Below are positions 9,901 to 17,651 of a stretch of 64,000 nucleotides of DNA, piece by piece. The stretch's first letter is position 1. Each line of letters begins with the position of its first letter. The translations under genes and the position numbers were made by a program. Source of the DNA: Ruminococcaceae bacterium FB2012 (GTDB taxonomy: Bacteria; Bacillota; Clostridia; Oscillospirales; Ruminococcaceae); contig FMXS01000011.1 in assembly GCA_900104495.1 (NCBI GenBank), positions 1-64,000 of the forward strand, in the 5' to 3' direction. The notes beneath the pieces are model-generated. The model was not told the origin of the DNA and searched no databases. It was given only the letters and a program-made list of their open reading frames with translations.

Positions 9901-10515
9901 GCAGTGAAGCTGTCGGCTCTCGGAAGCAGCGAAGAAGAGGACGAAGACAGTCCCTCTGCGGAAAAGCCGGAGGACGAGACCGAGGAAACTGCGGCTCCGC
10001 TGTTTTCGGGCAGGGAAAGAGGAACGCTGGTCCACCTTTGCATGGAATATCTTATCCTCTCCCGGGGAGCGGCGGCGGCGGATCCCGGTCTGCTTGCGGA
10101 AAGAGTCACCGACGAAGCGGGACGGTATTTCGACGAAGATCAGCGGGAGGAAAGCATCCGTATGCTCCAAACGGTCATCGGAAGGATGACCTCCGGGGGA
10201 TACCCTCAGCGGACGGCGGTTCCCGGCGATCTGCTGTCGGAGCTGTTCTCTGACAGAACGGAGGAGTTCTTCTGCGAGCTGCCCTTTGTCTACACGGACG
10301 AAGTCGGAGCGATGATAAGCGGAGTCATCGACCTGCTTTACCGGCAGGGAGACAGCTGGCACATAATCGACTACAAGACAAATCAGGATGCGGGAGATCT
10401 TGAACGCGACCCGACCTATGCGGCCCAGCTGGCCTGCTACCGCCGGGCGGTCATTGATCTGAAGGGCGTCCCCGAGGGGAATGTGGATGCGCACATCTAC
10501 CACATAGAAGTATAG
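6970..10515 (+). CDS. addA: AddA helicase-nuclease subunit
   Basis: UvrD/RecB-like superfamily 1 helicase fused to a nuclease, 1181 residues. It shows Walker A ASAGSGKTT (30-38), motif II DEFQD (408-412), motif III VGDPKQSIYSFKG and motif IV LTFNFRST. Motif V is NLHKVKGLE and motif VI is QQYVAATRA. The C-terminal RecB nuclease has GVIDL (D1121) and IIDYKT (D1134, K1136), preceded by RGTLVHLCMEYL. The enzyme unwinds and degrades DNA ends with AddB until a Chi-like site is met. Start ATG 6970 overlaps the addB stop by ATGA, and GGAGGAACA stands before it. A strong terminator follows 15 bp after the stop. Confidence 0.96.
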   Translation: MKLKAGKLPADQGSRDRIIKELDMNFFVEASAGSGKTTVLINRMAALILSGVKIDRISTITFTKAAANEFYKRFHNKLTALLGTTSGKQHELVDEALKNIDLCFMGTIDSFCSMILKEHPSRAGVPSKVKILQGTEWDRVLLREYKLMLKGDYCEEIRKKALWSSRNFSYAEDTFLQVMRELMNKCSYEFRKEPLPSPEEIQAKLHGHMKMLEELCSFLGGNGIISKMNTSSDKKKYEGMKKAMSIIGELDLSEAKKSTGTYIYDHLGEFASAVPAFNGFKFTLTDDILLALRPAVFPPAIDSVISRNVTAEKFLSGSTDKTKGITFTLELNEYNEIITLFKGLMYAFAMDLCVSVKEQLFERLRRNGELSFNPCLCAVRDMLKKDAACQGSPLIRHITERHRYYLIDEFQDTDPLQYEIFFYLAAGGNAVPEWEKCVPLPGALFIVGDPKQSIYSFKGADAAAFIKVRELFENASGGPEDPRAVLRLTFNFRSTPQLCAYFDQQFKDLLGDSIYSPIRSAGDEADLLEPPSDPRLFHGAWRFIPQLKDDERPDAGCIRHIADIIASITDSEEHLICPDPEKPPRKINYDDIMIITKTKSVTDKYRSELEKRGIPVFVEGSCSFETSRALGALKTLLYAVDSPRDSRAVYPALTGPVFGISESVLAEEGRVRGKIPGRFSSAIREDDLSEAIGDASLRAALEKLRDLGKRAKSMIPSAVICTVSEELELFRVMGSEGMKYYYYALELIRRREADGSLTSLRRAADMLNDMINDNDGIERCLSLSEDEKGVHIANLHKVKGLEKPIVFLALQDNRKGYTLRNSLGVSLVNGEDGKRFPFVFRIQKKLGWNRIDVVVSPPDLPGYNGYLEQAAASALAEQKRQQYVAATRAGCALVICDTEKDACSIEDEEVLVPTIWKALVRNSTLLTPGTELLTLVPEDGKTGFTEEKPEYAESTCSPEKIAAGAKGLHPYVLPHNAAVKLSALGSSEEEDEDSPSAEKPEDETEETAAPLFSGRERGTLVHLCMEYLILSRGAAAADPGLLAERVTDEAGRYFDEDQREESIRMLQTVIGRMTSGGYPQRTAVPGDLLSELFSDRTEEFFCELPFVYTDEVGAMISGVIDLLYRQGDSWHIIDYKTNQDAGDLERDPTYAAQLACYRRAVIDLKGVPEGNVDAHIYHIEV

Positions 10516-10529
10516 CAGTCAGAGCATAA

Positions 10530-10558
10530 AAAAAGCAGGGAGTTTTTCCCTGCTTTTT
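10530..10558. terminator. Bidirectional intrinsic terminator
   Basis: A 12-bp stem AAAAAGCAGGGA/TCCCTGCTTTTT (10530-10541 with 10547-10558) has a 5-nt loop and an A-run and T-run on its two sides. It can end addA on the plus strand and the cyclophilin gene on the minus strand, which converge here. Confidence 0.93.
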
Positions 10559-10573
10559 GCGTTAAATCCGTAC

Positions 10574-11473
10574 TTATTGAGAGTCGGTGCTTGAAGATGT
10601 GGTGATGTTCACCTTGACGTCGCCCTGTTTGAGGGGGATGTTGAAGCCGTTCTGCTTCTGTTCGCCGTAGGTGGACATATAGACCTTGGTGAACTTTATC
10701 TCGTGGTCGGGCTGGAGATTGCGGTCCTCCTTGTCGTCGGGAGCGTTCTCGTCCACTATCTTGGCGGAAAAGATCTTGTCAAGGGTATCCCAGCCGTCAT
10801 AGACCTGAGCGAAAAGGGTATACATCTGTAAAAAGTTGGGCACACCGCCGTACTTTTCAAAGAGGTCGCAGACCCTTGAAGCTCCGTTGACGTCGGAATC
10901 AGCGTCAATGGACTTGCGCATCTCGGCCACATCCACCACGTCGCTGAGAACGGTGAACACGCTTCCTGCCTTGGGCTTGGAGAATCTGCCGCCCTCTTTG
11001 GTAAGGGAGCCTATGGAGCCCTTGGTGGGGAGCAGGTTCGGAGAGATCTCGACGTTTATCATATCTCTCTCGGTATCCTCGGTGGCGGTGCCGTCGGTGG
11101 TCTTGCTGCCTGCGATAAATCCGCCTGTTACGCCGCCTGTACGCAGCATGGTGCAGGCGTAGGTGTCGTTGAAGTAGCCTTTGTTTACCAGGTCCTCAAA
11201 GAACTTGCAGTATTCGGGGGCTTCCTTTTCGTACAGCACGGCCTTGAAGGTGCCTTCAGTAGTTTCAAACACCACCACGGGAGCGGAGTCCTCGGGGGTC
11301 TCGTACTGAACGAAGCTGGATTTTGAATAGTCTATGGGATCGCTTTTTCCTCCCAGGAGAAATGCTCCCGCGGCGAAGAACACCACGAGGACCACGCCTA
11401 TCATTGAAAAGCGGAAATAGACCCGCATTCTTTTGGCGCGGTAAGGGTCGCGCGTCATTCCGTTATTTGCCAT
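10574..11473 (-). CDS. Membrane-anchored cyclophilin-type peptidyl-prolyl isomerase
   Basis: Extracytoplasmic folding factor of 299 residues. A short basic N-terminus is followed by one membrane helix (about 20-42). The cyclophilin fold begins at about residue 66 with VVFETTEGTFKAVLYEKEAP and passes through GYFNDTYACTMLRTGG and GSIGSL. The usual active-site arginine-phenylalanine positions are poorly conserved, so activity may be weak. The tail is Ser/Thr rich. It follows cysS by 19 bp on the minus strand, with GGAG before ATG 11473, and is probably the last gene of the cysS operon. The role in folding secreted proteins is inferred from family and topology. Confidence 0.85.
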   Translation of the reverse strand: MANNGMTRDPYRAKRMRVYFRFSMIGVVLVVFFAAGAFLLGGKSDPIDYSKSSFVQYETPEDSAPVVVFETTEGTFKAVLYEKEAPEYCKFFEDLVNKGYFNDTYACTMLRTGGVTGGFIAGSKTTDGTATEDTERDMINVEISPNLLPTKGSIGSLTKEGGRFSKPKAGSVFTVLSDVVDVAEMRKSIDADSDVNGASRVCDLFEKYGGVPNFLQMYTLFAQVYDGWDTLDKIFSAKIVDENAPDDKEDRNLQPDHEIKFTKVYMSTYGEQKQNGFNIPLKQGDVKVNITTSSSTDSQ

Positions 11474-11492
11474 TATTTTACTCCAATACTAT

Positions 11493-12917
11493 TTATTGCT
11501 TTCTGCTGATCTCGGTGCCCTGTCTTGTTTCTCTTATGACATAGCCCAGCTCTTCGATCCTGTTTCTCAGCTCGTCGGCGAGAGCGAAATTCTTTTCCTT
11601 GCGGGCGGCCTTGCGCTGTTCCACCAGTTCCAGCACCTCAGCGGGGATGTCCGATCTGGCTTCCTGCTGTCTGTCGAGGCTGGCCTTTGCTTTCTCCGTA
11701 AGGGAGAGGGAAAGGACCTTGTCGCAGTCATCCAGCAGCGCAAGCTTTGTGGCGGCGTTGGTATCGGCCTTGAAGATGTCGTAGAGGGCCGTAAGGGCGT
11801 TGGATGTGTTGATGTCATCGTCCATTGCGGCGGTGAAGCCCGCTTTGATGTTGTCAAAGGCGGCCTTATCCACGGGGGAGGCGTCATTCTCGGCGATAAG
11901 GGCGGCGATGCGTGCGATGAGCTTGTCAAAGGCCTGCTTGGCGTTATCCAGGTTCTCCCAGCTGAACACCAGCGACTTGCGGTAGTGTGACTGTAAGCAG
12001 AAGAATCTGTATACCAGAGGATCGTAGCCCTTCTCCTCCAGCAGGGAAACGGTAAGGAACTCGCCCTTGGACTTGCTCATCTTGCCGTTGGTGGTGTTGA
12101 GGTGATGCACATGGAACCAGTAATTGCACCACTTATGCCCCAAATAGGCTTCCGACTGAGCGATCTCGTTGGTGTGGTGGGGGAACTGATTGTCGATGCC
12201 GCCGCAGTGAAGGTCCAGCTTTTCGCCGAGATGCTTCATGGAGATGCAGCTGCACTCGATATGCCAGCCGGGGTAACCCAGTCCCCAGGGGGACTCCCAT
12301 TTAAGCTCCTGGTCGTCGAACTTGGACTTGGTGAACCAAAGGACGAAATCGGCCTTATTGCGCTTGTTGCCGTCCTCCTCGACGCCCTCCCGGACGCCGA
12401 CCTCCAGGTCCTCCTCGGCAAGCTCGCCGAAGACGTAATACTTATCCAGCTTGGATGTATCGAAATAGATGTTCCCGCCTGCCTCGTAGGCATAGCCCTT
12501 TTCGATAAGCGCGGAGATCACCTTGATGAACTCGCTTATGCAGTGGGTAGCGGGCTCCACCACGTCGGGGGTCTTGATATTGAGCTTGGCGCAGTCGGCG
12601 AAGAAGGCTTTGGTATAGAAATCTGCTATCTCCATGACCGTCTTATGCTCGCGCTTGGCGCCCTTGAGCATTTTGTCATCGCCGGTATCGCCGTCGGAGG
12701 TAAGGTGCCCCACATCGGTGATATTCATGACTCTCTTGACGTCATATCCCGCATAGCGCATATATTTTTCCAGTATGTCCTCCATGATATAGCTTCGGAG
12801 GTTGCCGATATGGGCGAAGTGGTAGACGGTAGGCCCGCAGGTATACATCGAGACCTTTCCCGGCTCGTTGGTAACGAATTCCTCAGTCTTATGCGTAAGG
12901 GAATTATAAAGCTTCAT
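11493..12917 (-). CDS. cysS: Cysteinyl-tRNA synthetase
   Basis: Class I aminoacyl-tRNA synthetase that charges tRNA-Cys, 474 residues. The HIGH box is FAHIGNLR, preceded by YTCGPTVYHF, whose cysteine is a zinc ligand. More zinc ligands appear in GWHIECSCIS and HCGGIDNQFPHHTNE. The KMSKS loop is GKMSKSKGEF. A C-terminal helical anticodon region ends near FALADELRNRIEELG. ATG 12917 is chosen over the TTG one codon upstream because the ATG lies at the better distance from GAAAGGAA. It lies 21 bp after the unknown gene at 13505 and upstream of the cyclophilin gene. Confidence 0.97.
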   Translation of the reverse strand: MKLYNSLTHKTEEFVTNEPGKVSMYTCGPTVYHFAHIGNLRSYIMEDILEKYMRYAGYDVKRVMNITDVGHLTSDGDTGDDKMLKGAKREHKTVMEIADFYTKAFFADCAKLNIKTPDVVEPATHCISEFIKVISALIEKGYAYEAGGNIYFDTSKLDKYYVFGELAEEDLEVGVREGVEEDGNKRNKADFVLWFTKSKFDDQELKWESPWGLGYPGWHIECSCISMKHLGEKLDLHCGGIDNQFPHHTNEIAQSEAYLGHKWCNYWFHVHHLNTTNGKMSKSKGEFLTVSLLEEKGYDPLVYRFFCLQSHYRKSLVFSWENLDNAKQAFDKLIARIAALIAENDASPVDKAAFDNIKAGFTAAMDDDINTSNALTALYDIFKADTNAATKLALLDDCDKVLSLSLTEKAKASLDRQQEARSDIPAEVLELVEQRKAARKEKNFALADELRNRIEELGYVIRETRQGTEISRKQ

Positions 12918-12938
12918 CAACCGTTCTTCCTTTCAGGT

Positions 12939-13505
12939 TCACAGACCTTTGAGCAGTCTGTTCATATATTCGGCGGGGCAGACCTTTGCTTTCTGCTCGT
13001 CGGTGGCGGCGGGTATCCACCTGCCGCGGTAGAATATCCTTTTGCCGTCGGATTCCAGCACGGCCTTGGCCAGCGGGGAATCGGTGATCTCCTGGTCCTT
13101 GGTGAGGGTACAGTTGTCCAGGAGTATATCGAAAAGCTCCTTGAGCTTGACGTACTTTCTTCCGTCGCAGCATACGGCCAGGGTAACGGCGTCCACGTCC
13201 CCCAGCTTTTCGCGGTGGAGGTCAAGGGCCAGGAAATACTGGGTGTTCTTGAAGGGGAATATCATAACGACGCCTTCGCCCTCTTTGAAGGAGAAGAAAA
13301 GGTCTCTCAGCTCGTCGTTGTCGAAACTCACGCCCATAAGGTGAGTGATCTTGGCAAACAGCGGGTTTTCGATGGTATCGTAAAGTTCGTTCCACTTGGG
13401 CTTTTCAAACCTGTTCCGGACGATCTCCTCGGTATCCTCGCCGGGATATTTGTCGGAGAACAGCAGCTCCAGCATACTTTCTCTGATCTGAAGGCTCTTG
13501 GCCAT
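12939..13505 (-). CDS. Conserved-looking protein of unknown function
   Basis: Soluble protein of 188 residues with no signal peptide or membrane segment and no family I recognise. It is acidic to neutral, with alternating hydrophobic strands (VVMIFPFKNTQYFLALDL, AVTLAVCCDGRKYVKL) that suggest an alpha/beta fold. Near the C-terminus is RIFYRGRWIPAATDEQ. GGAGGGAATTATAAC precedes ATG 13505, a clear ribosome site. It is the first gene before cysS and the cyclophilin gene, and its upstream side is repeat A copy 2. Confidence 0.75.
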   Translation of the reverse strand: MAKSLQIRESMLELLFSDKYPGEDTEEIVRNRFEKPKWNELYDTIENPLFAKITHLMGVSFDNDELRDLFFSFKEGEGVVMIFPFKNTQYFLALDLHREKLGDVDAVTLAVCCDGRKYVKLKELFDILLDNCTLTKDQEITDSPLAKAVLESDGKRIFYRGRWIPAATDEQKAKVCPAEYMNRLLKGL

Positions 13506-13559
13506 GTTATAATTCCCTCCTTTTTTAGTTCACGCTGCGCCGCCTTTGGCGGCTTGGGT

Positions 13560-13730
13560 TTGTATCGTAATGTAACAGAGACACCGCGTCGCGGACGGCT
13601 TTTCGTTATGTAGCTTGCACTCTCGCATTCTTGCGACGTTGGTTCGTTTTATGCTTAACAACGCTGGCTTGTTTGATTCTTAACTGCGTTGGCTTGTTTG
13701 ATTCTTAACAACGTTTGTTTGTGGGTTTAT
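13560..13730 (+). repeat. Structured intergenic repeat A, copy 2
   Basis: This is the second copy of the element in front of the RT gene, in the same orientation. The 22-bp block is at 13580-13601 and the 30-bp block with the TCGCA/TGCGA hairpin at 13620-13649. The tandem part is longer than in copy 1: three to four units of about 25 bp, each of the type aacgctggcttgtttgattc, run to about 13730. It lies between pgsA and the unknown gene at 13505, both on the minus strand. No reverse transcriptase accompanies this copy. Confidence 0.75.
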
Positions 13731-13772
13731 TGCGGCAGGTCCCGTGCGGAGCGCCATAGTCGTGCATTGAGT

Positions 13773-14351
13773 TTACTTGCTCGAATCTATGTATTTCCAG
13801 TAGGCTTTAAGGTAGATGCCGCCGGAGATAAGCGTCAGTATGACGGCGACCCAGATAAGGCCCTCGTTGACAAGGAAGATCTCCGATTCCCAGTTGAGGT
13901 CGGGGCTGCCCTTGGCATCGGGGAAGATGATCTGAAGCACCATTATCGCTATCTGAGCGACCATGGTAAAGAAGGTCTTCAGCTTGCCCCAGATACCGGC
14001 GGCGACAACAACGCCCTCGCCGGCCACCACAAGTCTCAGACCGGTGACCATAAATTCTCTGGACAGGATGATTATAGCTGCCACGGGGTCGATCCACCGC
14101 TCGAAGGCGAAGCAGATCAGCGCCGACATTACCAGCAGCTTATCCGCCAGGGGGTCGAGAAATTTTCCGAAGGTCGTTACGAGATTGTACCTTCTTGCCA
14201 GCTTGCCGTCCAGGAAATCCGTGGCCGAGGCCAGGAAATAGACCACGAGAGCCCAGACCGTATGGTAGGGGATATCGTAGTTGAGGATGAAAAGCAGGAA
14301 GAAGGGTATCATTATGACCCTCATTACTGTCAGTTTGTTAGGTAGATTCAT
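13773..14351 (-). CDS. pgsA: CDP-diacylglycerol-glycerol-3-phosphate 3-phosphatidyltransferase
   Basis: Membrane enzyme of phosphatidylglycerol synthesis, 192 residues. The CDP-alcohol phosphotransferase signature is complete (residues about 43-71): ATDFLDGKLARRYNLVTTFG continues into KFLDPLADK, giving the DGxxAR, G, D and D residues in register. About five to six membrane helices are visible, as usual for PgsA. It follows rimO by 74 bp on the same strand, a common pairing in clostridia, and probably shares the promoter at 15812-15840. ATG 14351 follows AAAGGAATCGC. Confidence 0.95.
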   Translation of the reverse strand: MNLPNKLTVMRVIMIPFFLLFILNYDIPYHTVWALVVYFLASATDFLDGKLARRYNLVTTFGKFLDPLADKLLVMSALICFAFERWIDPVAAIIILSREFMVTGLRLVVAGEGVVVAAGIWGKLKTFFTMVAQIAIMVLQIIFPDAKGSPDLNWESEIFLVNEGLIWVAVILTLISGGIYLKAYWKYIDSSK

Positions 14352-14425
14352 ATCTATATGCGATTCCTTTCAAAAGCCGCGGGACGTCCGCAGAACTTTT
14401 TCTGACATCTTATATCTGAAAGCGT

Positions 14426-15754
14426 TCAGACTCTTGTTCCCAGCAGGTCGTAATCCATAACGTCGTCGATAGTGACGTTCACATATTCGCCGACGCGGAG
14501 CTTTCTGTCGCTGGTGAAGAACACCTTTCCGTCGATCTCCGGGGCGTCCATAGCGGAGCGCCCGAACCAGCATTCGGCGTAGCGGTCAAAGCCCTCGGTG
14601 ACGACCTCGATAGTTTTGCCCAACTGGGCCTCGTTGAAGCGGTCGGAAATGAACATCTGCTCCTCCATAATGATCTCGCTTCGTTTTTCCTTGATCTTTA
14701 TGGGCACCTGATCCTCAAACTCCGCGGCGGGAGTGCCCTCCTCGGCGGAATAGGCGAAGCAGCCGAGCCTTTCAAACTTCATTTCCTTGACGAACTCGCA
14801 AAGCTCCACGAACTGTTCCTCGGTCTCGCCGGGGAAGCCGGTGAGCATAGTGGTGCGGAGGATGACTCCGGGGATCTTTTCTCTTATCTTCTTTATCAGA
14901 GCGGTGAGGCTCTCTCTGGAGCCGCCGCGGTTCATGCGTCTTAAAATGTCTTCATTGCAGTGCTGGAGAGGGATATCAAGGTACTTGACCAGCTTATCCT
15001 CCTGGGCGATCGCGTCGAGAAGCTCGTCGGTGATCCTTTCGGGGTAGGCGTAAAGGGTCCTTATCCATTTTATGCCGTCGATCCTGCAAAGCTCACGGAG
15101 AAGCTCCGCCAGCCTGGGACTTCCGTAAATATCCTCGCCGTAGCGGGTGGTATCCTGCGCGATGACTACTATCTCGGTGACGCCGTTTTCGGCGAGCCAC
15201 TTTGCTTCCTCGAGGATATTCTCCATAGGGCGGCTGCGGAAGCGGCCTCTTATTAAAGGTATAGCGCAGAAGGTGCAGCAGTTATCGCAGCCCTCGGCCA
15301 CTTTGAGATAAGCCGTGAAGGGCTGAGTGGAGAGGACGCGGCCTCCCTCGATGTCCAGGCCTTCCTTCTCGCCGAACTCGGTGATGTTTTCGTCACCGGC
15401 GTAAATGTCCCTGATGATGCGGACGATCTCGCTGTTGCGTCCGATGCCCACCACGGCGTCCAGCTCGGGGATCTCCTTCATGACCTCCTCGCGGTAGCGC
15501 TCGGCCAGGCAGCCGGTGCAGATGACGGCTTTGATGCGTCCCTCGTTTTTCAGCGTGCAGAATTCAAGGATAGTGTCGATAGCCTCCTGCTTTGCGGATT
15601 CGATGAAGCCGCAGGTATTGACGATGACCACATCCGCCAGGGCGGCGTCGGCAACGATCTCGAAGCCTTCCTCTTTAAGCATATAGAGCATTCTTTCGGC
15701 GTCGATCTGATTCTTTGCGCAGCCCAGCGACACCATACCTACTCTTGTACTCAT
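14426..15754 (-). CDS. rimO: Ribosomal protein S12 methylthiotransferase
   Basis: Radical SAM enzyme that adds a methylthio group to an aspartate of ribosomal protein S12, 442 residues. The N-terminal UPF0004 domain has cysteines in SLGCAKN, NTCGF and CTGCLAERY for the auxiliary cluster. The radical SAM box is GCDNCCTFCAIPLIRGRFRS, and the C-terminal TRAM domain ends in DYDLLGTRV. SLGCAKN plus the RGRFRSRP context fits RimO better than MiaB. GGAGGTGTTCGT precedes ATG 15754. It is first in an operon with pgsA behind a good promoter. Confidence 0.95.
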   Translation of the reverse strand: MSTRVGMVSLGCAKNQIDAERMLYMLKEEGFEIVADAALADVVIVNTCGFIESAKQEAIDTILEFCTLKNEGRIKAVICTGCLAERYREEVMKEIPELDAVVGIGRNSEIVRIIRDIYAGDENITEFGEKEGLDIEGGRVLSTQPFTAYLKVAEGCDNCCTFCAIPLIRGRFRSRPMENILEEAKWLAENGVTEIVVIAQDTTRYGEDIYGSPRLAELLRELCRIDGIKWIRTLYAYPERITDELLDAIAQEDKLVKYLDIPLQHCNEDILRRMNRGGSRESLTALIKKIREKIPGVILRTTMLTGFPGETEEQFVELCEFVKEMKFERLGCFAYSAEEGTPAAEFEDQVPIKIKEKRSEIIMEEQMFISDRFNEAQLGKTIEVVTEGFDRYAECWFGRSAMDAPEIDGKVFFTSDRKLRVGEYVNVTIDDVMDYDLLGTRV

Positions 15755-15811
15755 ACGAACACCTCCGTGACTTCGGCTGATGAATAACTAAATCATTTTA
15801 CTATCTTATTT

Positions 15812-15840
15812 ATTATCTCACTTTTTTGCGGAAATGTCAA
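15812..15840 (-). promoter_or_regulatory. SigA-type promoter for rimO-pgsA
   Basis: Read on the minus strand: TTGACA (15835-15840), a 17-bp spacer, then GATAAT (15812-15817). It sits about 58 bp upstream of the rimO start and is back to back with the next promoter. Confidence 0.8.
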
Positions 15841-15918
15841 GTCCTGTTTTTCCGATCACGGAAAAAACGGTCTTCCCGGGGCGGCTGTTTCTGCGTATAA
15901 AAAAAGTTAAATATGCTA

Positions 15919-15947
15919 TTGAAATGGGAAAAATTATGTGTTATAAT
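15919..15947 (+). promoter_or_regulatory. SigA-type promoter for the SLOG gene
   Basis: TTGAAA (15919-15924), a 17-bp spacer and TATAAT (15942-15947). The expected transcript starts near 15954, which rules out in-frame start codons upstream of that point and supports ATG 15993. Confidence 0.82.
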
Positions 15948-15992
15948 AAAAAGAGCGAGTTTTTTCGGGCCGCAGAACGGAGGGATCGGATC

Positions 15993-16565
15993 ATGGATGT
16001 TTGTGGCGGGATAGACAGGGCAAAGACCTGCTGTTTTACCGGGCACAGGCTGAAGGATCTGCCCTTTGGAGGCGACAGGCACGCCCTGGGTATGAGGAAT
16101 CTTGTCAGTACCCTTTATCTTACGATCACCGAGACCGTGAAGGAAGGCTACGATACCTTCATCTCGGGAATGTCCGACGGCATTGATCTTATCTGCGCGG
16201 ATATCGTCTGTCAGATGATAAGCAAGGGCGAAAAGCTGGATCTGATCTGTGCGGTGCCTTATGCGGGGCAGATCAGAGAGATGCGTTCCCCCCGGAGCGC
16301 TTATCTCTACGAGGCGCTGACCTCCCGGTTCCCGACGGTGGTGCTGTCAAGGAACTATCATCCCGATTGCTACAAGGAGCGGAACCAGTTCATGGTGGAC
16401 CATTCCTCGAAGCTCATCGGGGTATACAGGCACAAGTCCCGGGGCTCGGGAACGATGCAGACCATCGGCATGGCCCGAAGGGCAGGCCTCAGCTGCAGGA
16501 TCATCCGGCTCGACAGCGACAACACGTTCTATTTTGAGTACGATAAGGGAGAGAACGGAAAATAA
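15993..16565 (+). CDS. SLOG-family (YpsA-like) nucleotide-binding protein
   Basis: Protein of 190 residues. It opens with KTCCFTGHRLKDLP, the typical N-terminus of the SLOG/DUF1273 (YpsA) family, a Rossmann-like fold related to DprA and thought to bind nucleotides or ADP-ribose derivatives. Family-like segments follow: DTFISGMSDGIDLICADIV and the basic YKERNQFMVDHSSKLIGVY. The end is near TMQTIGMARRAG. The start is placed at ATG 15993 because ACGGAGGGA stands upstream and the promoter excludes earlier codons. The exact ligand and role are not known for this family. Confidence 0.85.
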   Translation: MDVCGGIDRAKTCCFTGHRLKDLPFGGDRHALGMRNLVSTLYLTITETVKEGYDTFISGMSDGIDLICADIVCQMISKGEKLDLICAVPYAGQIREMRSPRSAYLYEALTSRFPTVVLSRNYHPDCYKERNQFMVDHSSKLIGVYRHKSRGSGTMQTIGMARRAGLSCRIIRLDSDNTFYFEYDKGENGK

Positions 16566-16606
16566 GCGTTCTGCGTTCTATATAATATTAAAGGAGTATT
16601 CACGCA

Positions 16607-17620
16607 ATGGCTAAGAAAAAGAGATCACAGGCACCGGTGGCGCTGGTATATGTTATTACGCTGCTGGTGTTCATGGCGGCGTTCGCATATATAGCCTACA
16701 GGCTCATCAAGCAGATGGATTCCTGGCGGCAGGACGACACCGTGAGCAATGTTGAGACCGATCCGAGCTTCAACCTTCTGTTTGCAAGGACGGAGAAGAC
16801 CGGCGTCCTGCGGGATGCCGCAGTGCTGAGGTTCTCGCCGGAGGAGGATAAGGTATTCGTGCTGCCGCTGTCGGCCTACACCGTGAACAGCGCGTCGGGA
16901 AAGACCTTTGAAGAGATCTATGAGGCCGGCGGAGCAAGACAGCTGCAAAAATCCGTGGAGAGTATTTTCAGCATCAAGATCGACAACTATCTGACGGTGA
17001 ACAAGGCCGGCTTTGAAACGGTGGCGGACATCATCGGCGGTATCGTATACACTCCCCAGGAGGACCTTTACAAGCTGGCGGAGAAGGATGCGGACGATAT
17101 ATCCTATCAAGCGGGCAAGGCCGTGGATATGAGCGGACATATGGTAACGCAGATACTCGGGGAGAAGGTGTTCTCCAACGGGTACAAGGGGAACCTGGAC
17201 TTCCTGGCGACGGTGCTGGAACAGCTGGTGAACAACGCCTTCCAGCAGTCCAACTTCACGAAAACAAGCCTTGAAAATATGTATACGCAGCTCACCGCAG
17301 GAGGAGATACGGACTACACAAAGAACGAATTCGCCGACGACAAGGCAAATCTCAACGCTATGCTTGACAAGCGTCTGAACAAGCCGGCGGTAATGATGGT
17401 GCCGGAGGGCGAATGGAGAGAGGACAACCGGTTCGTGCCGTCGGATGCCTTTGTGAACGAGCTGAAGGAGGTCTTCGGCGGAAAGAGCAGCAAGGGCAAT
17501 ACCAACTTCGGCAGCAGCAGCGAGCAGGCGGGTCCGACGGAGAATCAGAGCCTTGCGGCGGAGCCGGAGGTTACGACGACGGCAAATCATGTGCGGGGCA
17601 CTGAGGCTGCGGCGCAGTAA
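16607..17620 (+). CDS. LytR-CpsA-Psr-like protein with degenerate active site
   Basis: Membrane-anchored protein of 337 residues: a basic N-terminus, one helix (about 11-33), then an LCP-like extracellular domain. The strand and helix pattern matches LCP proteins (AAVLRFSPEEDKVFVLPLSAYT, then IKIDNYLTVNKAGFETVADI and IGGIVYTP). However, the family's IPRD box, whose arginine helps transfer wall polymers, is replaced by LPLSAYT, and the other conserved arginines are also absent. A catalytic role is therefore unlikely. The tail is Ser/Glu/Thr rich and disordered. AAAGGAGTATTCACGCA precedes ATG 16607. It lies 41 bp after the SLOG gene and 31 bp before the PII-like gene. Confidence 0.75.
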   Translation: MAKKKRSQAPVALVYVITLLVFMAAFAYIAYRLIKQMDSWRQDDTVSNVETDPSFNLLFARTEKTGVLRDAAVLRFSPEEDKVFVLPLSAYTVNSASGKTFEEIYEAGGARQLQKSVESIFSIKIDNYLTVNKAGFETVADIIGGIVYTPQEDLYKLAEKDADDISYQAGKAVDMSGHMVTQILGEKVFSNGYKGNLDFLATVLEQLVNNAFQQSNFTKTSLENMYTQLTAGGDTDYTKNEFADDKANLNAMLDKRLNKPAVMMVPEGEWREDNRFVPSDAFVNELKEVFGGKSSKGNTNFGSSSEQAGPTENQSLAAEPEVTTTANHVRGTEAAAQ

Positions 17621-17651
17621 GAGAGAATAAACGCGGAGGGAGAACGGGCTA

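Noticed and set aside
12102..13613. Plus-strand reading frame of 503 codons
   Set aside because: It is antisense to cysS and the 12939-13505 gene; no ribosome site or recognisable domain.
13506..13772. T-box leader for cysS
   Set aside because: No T-box consensus was found on the minus strand; the region is repeat A.
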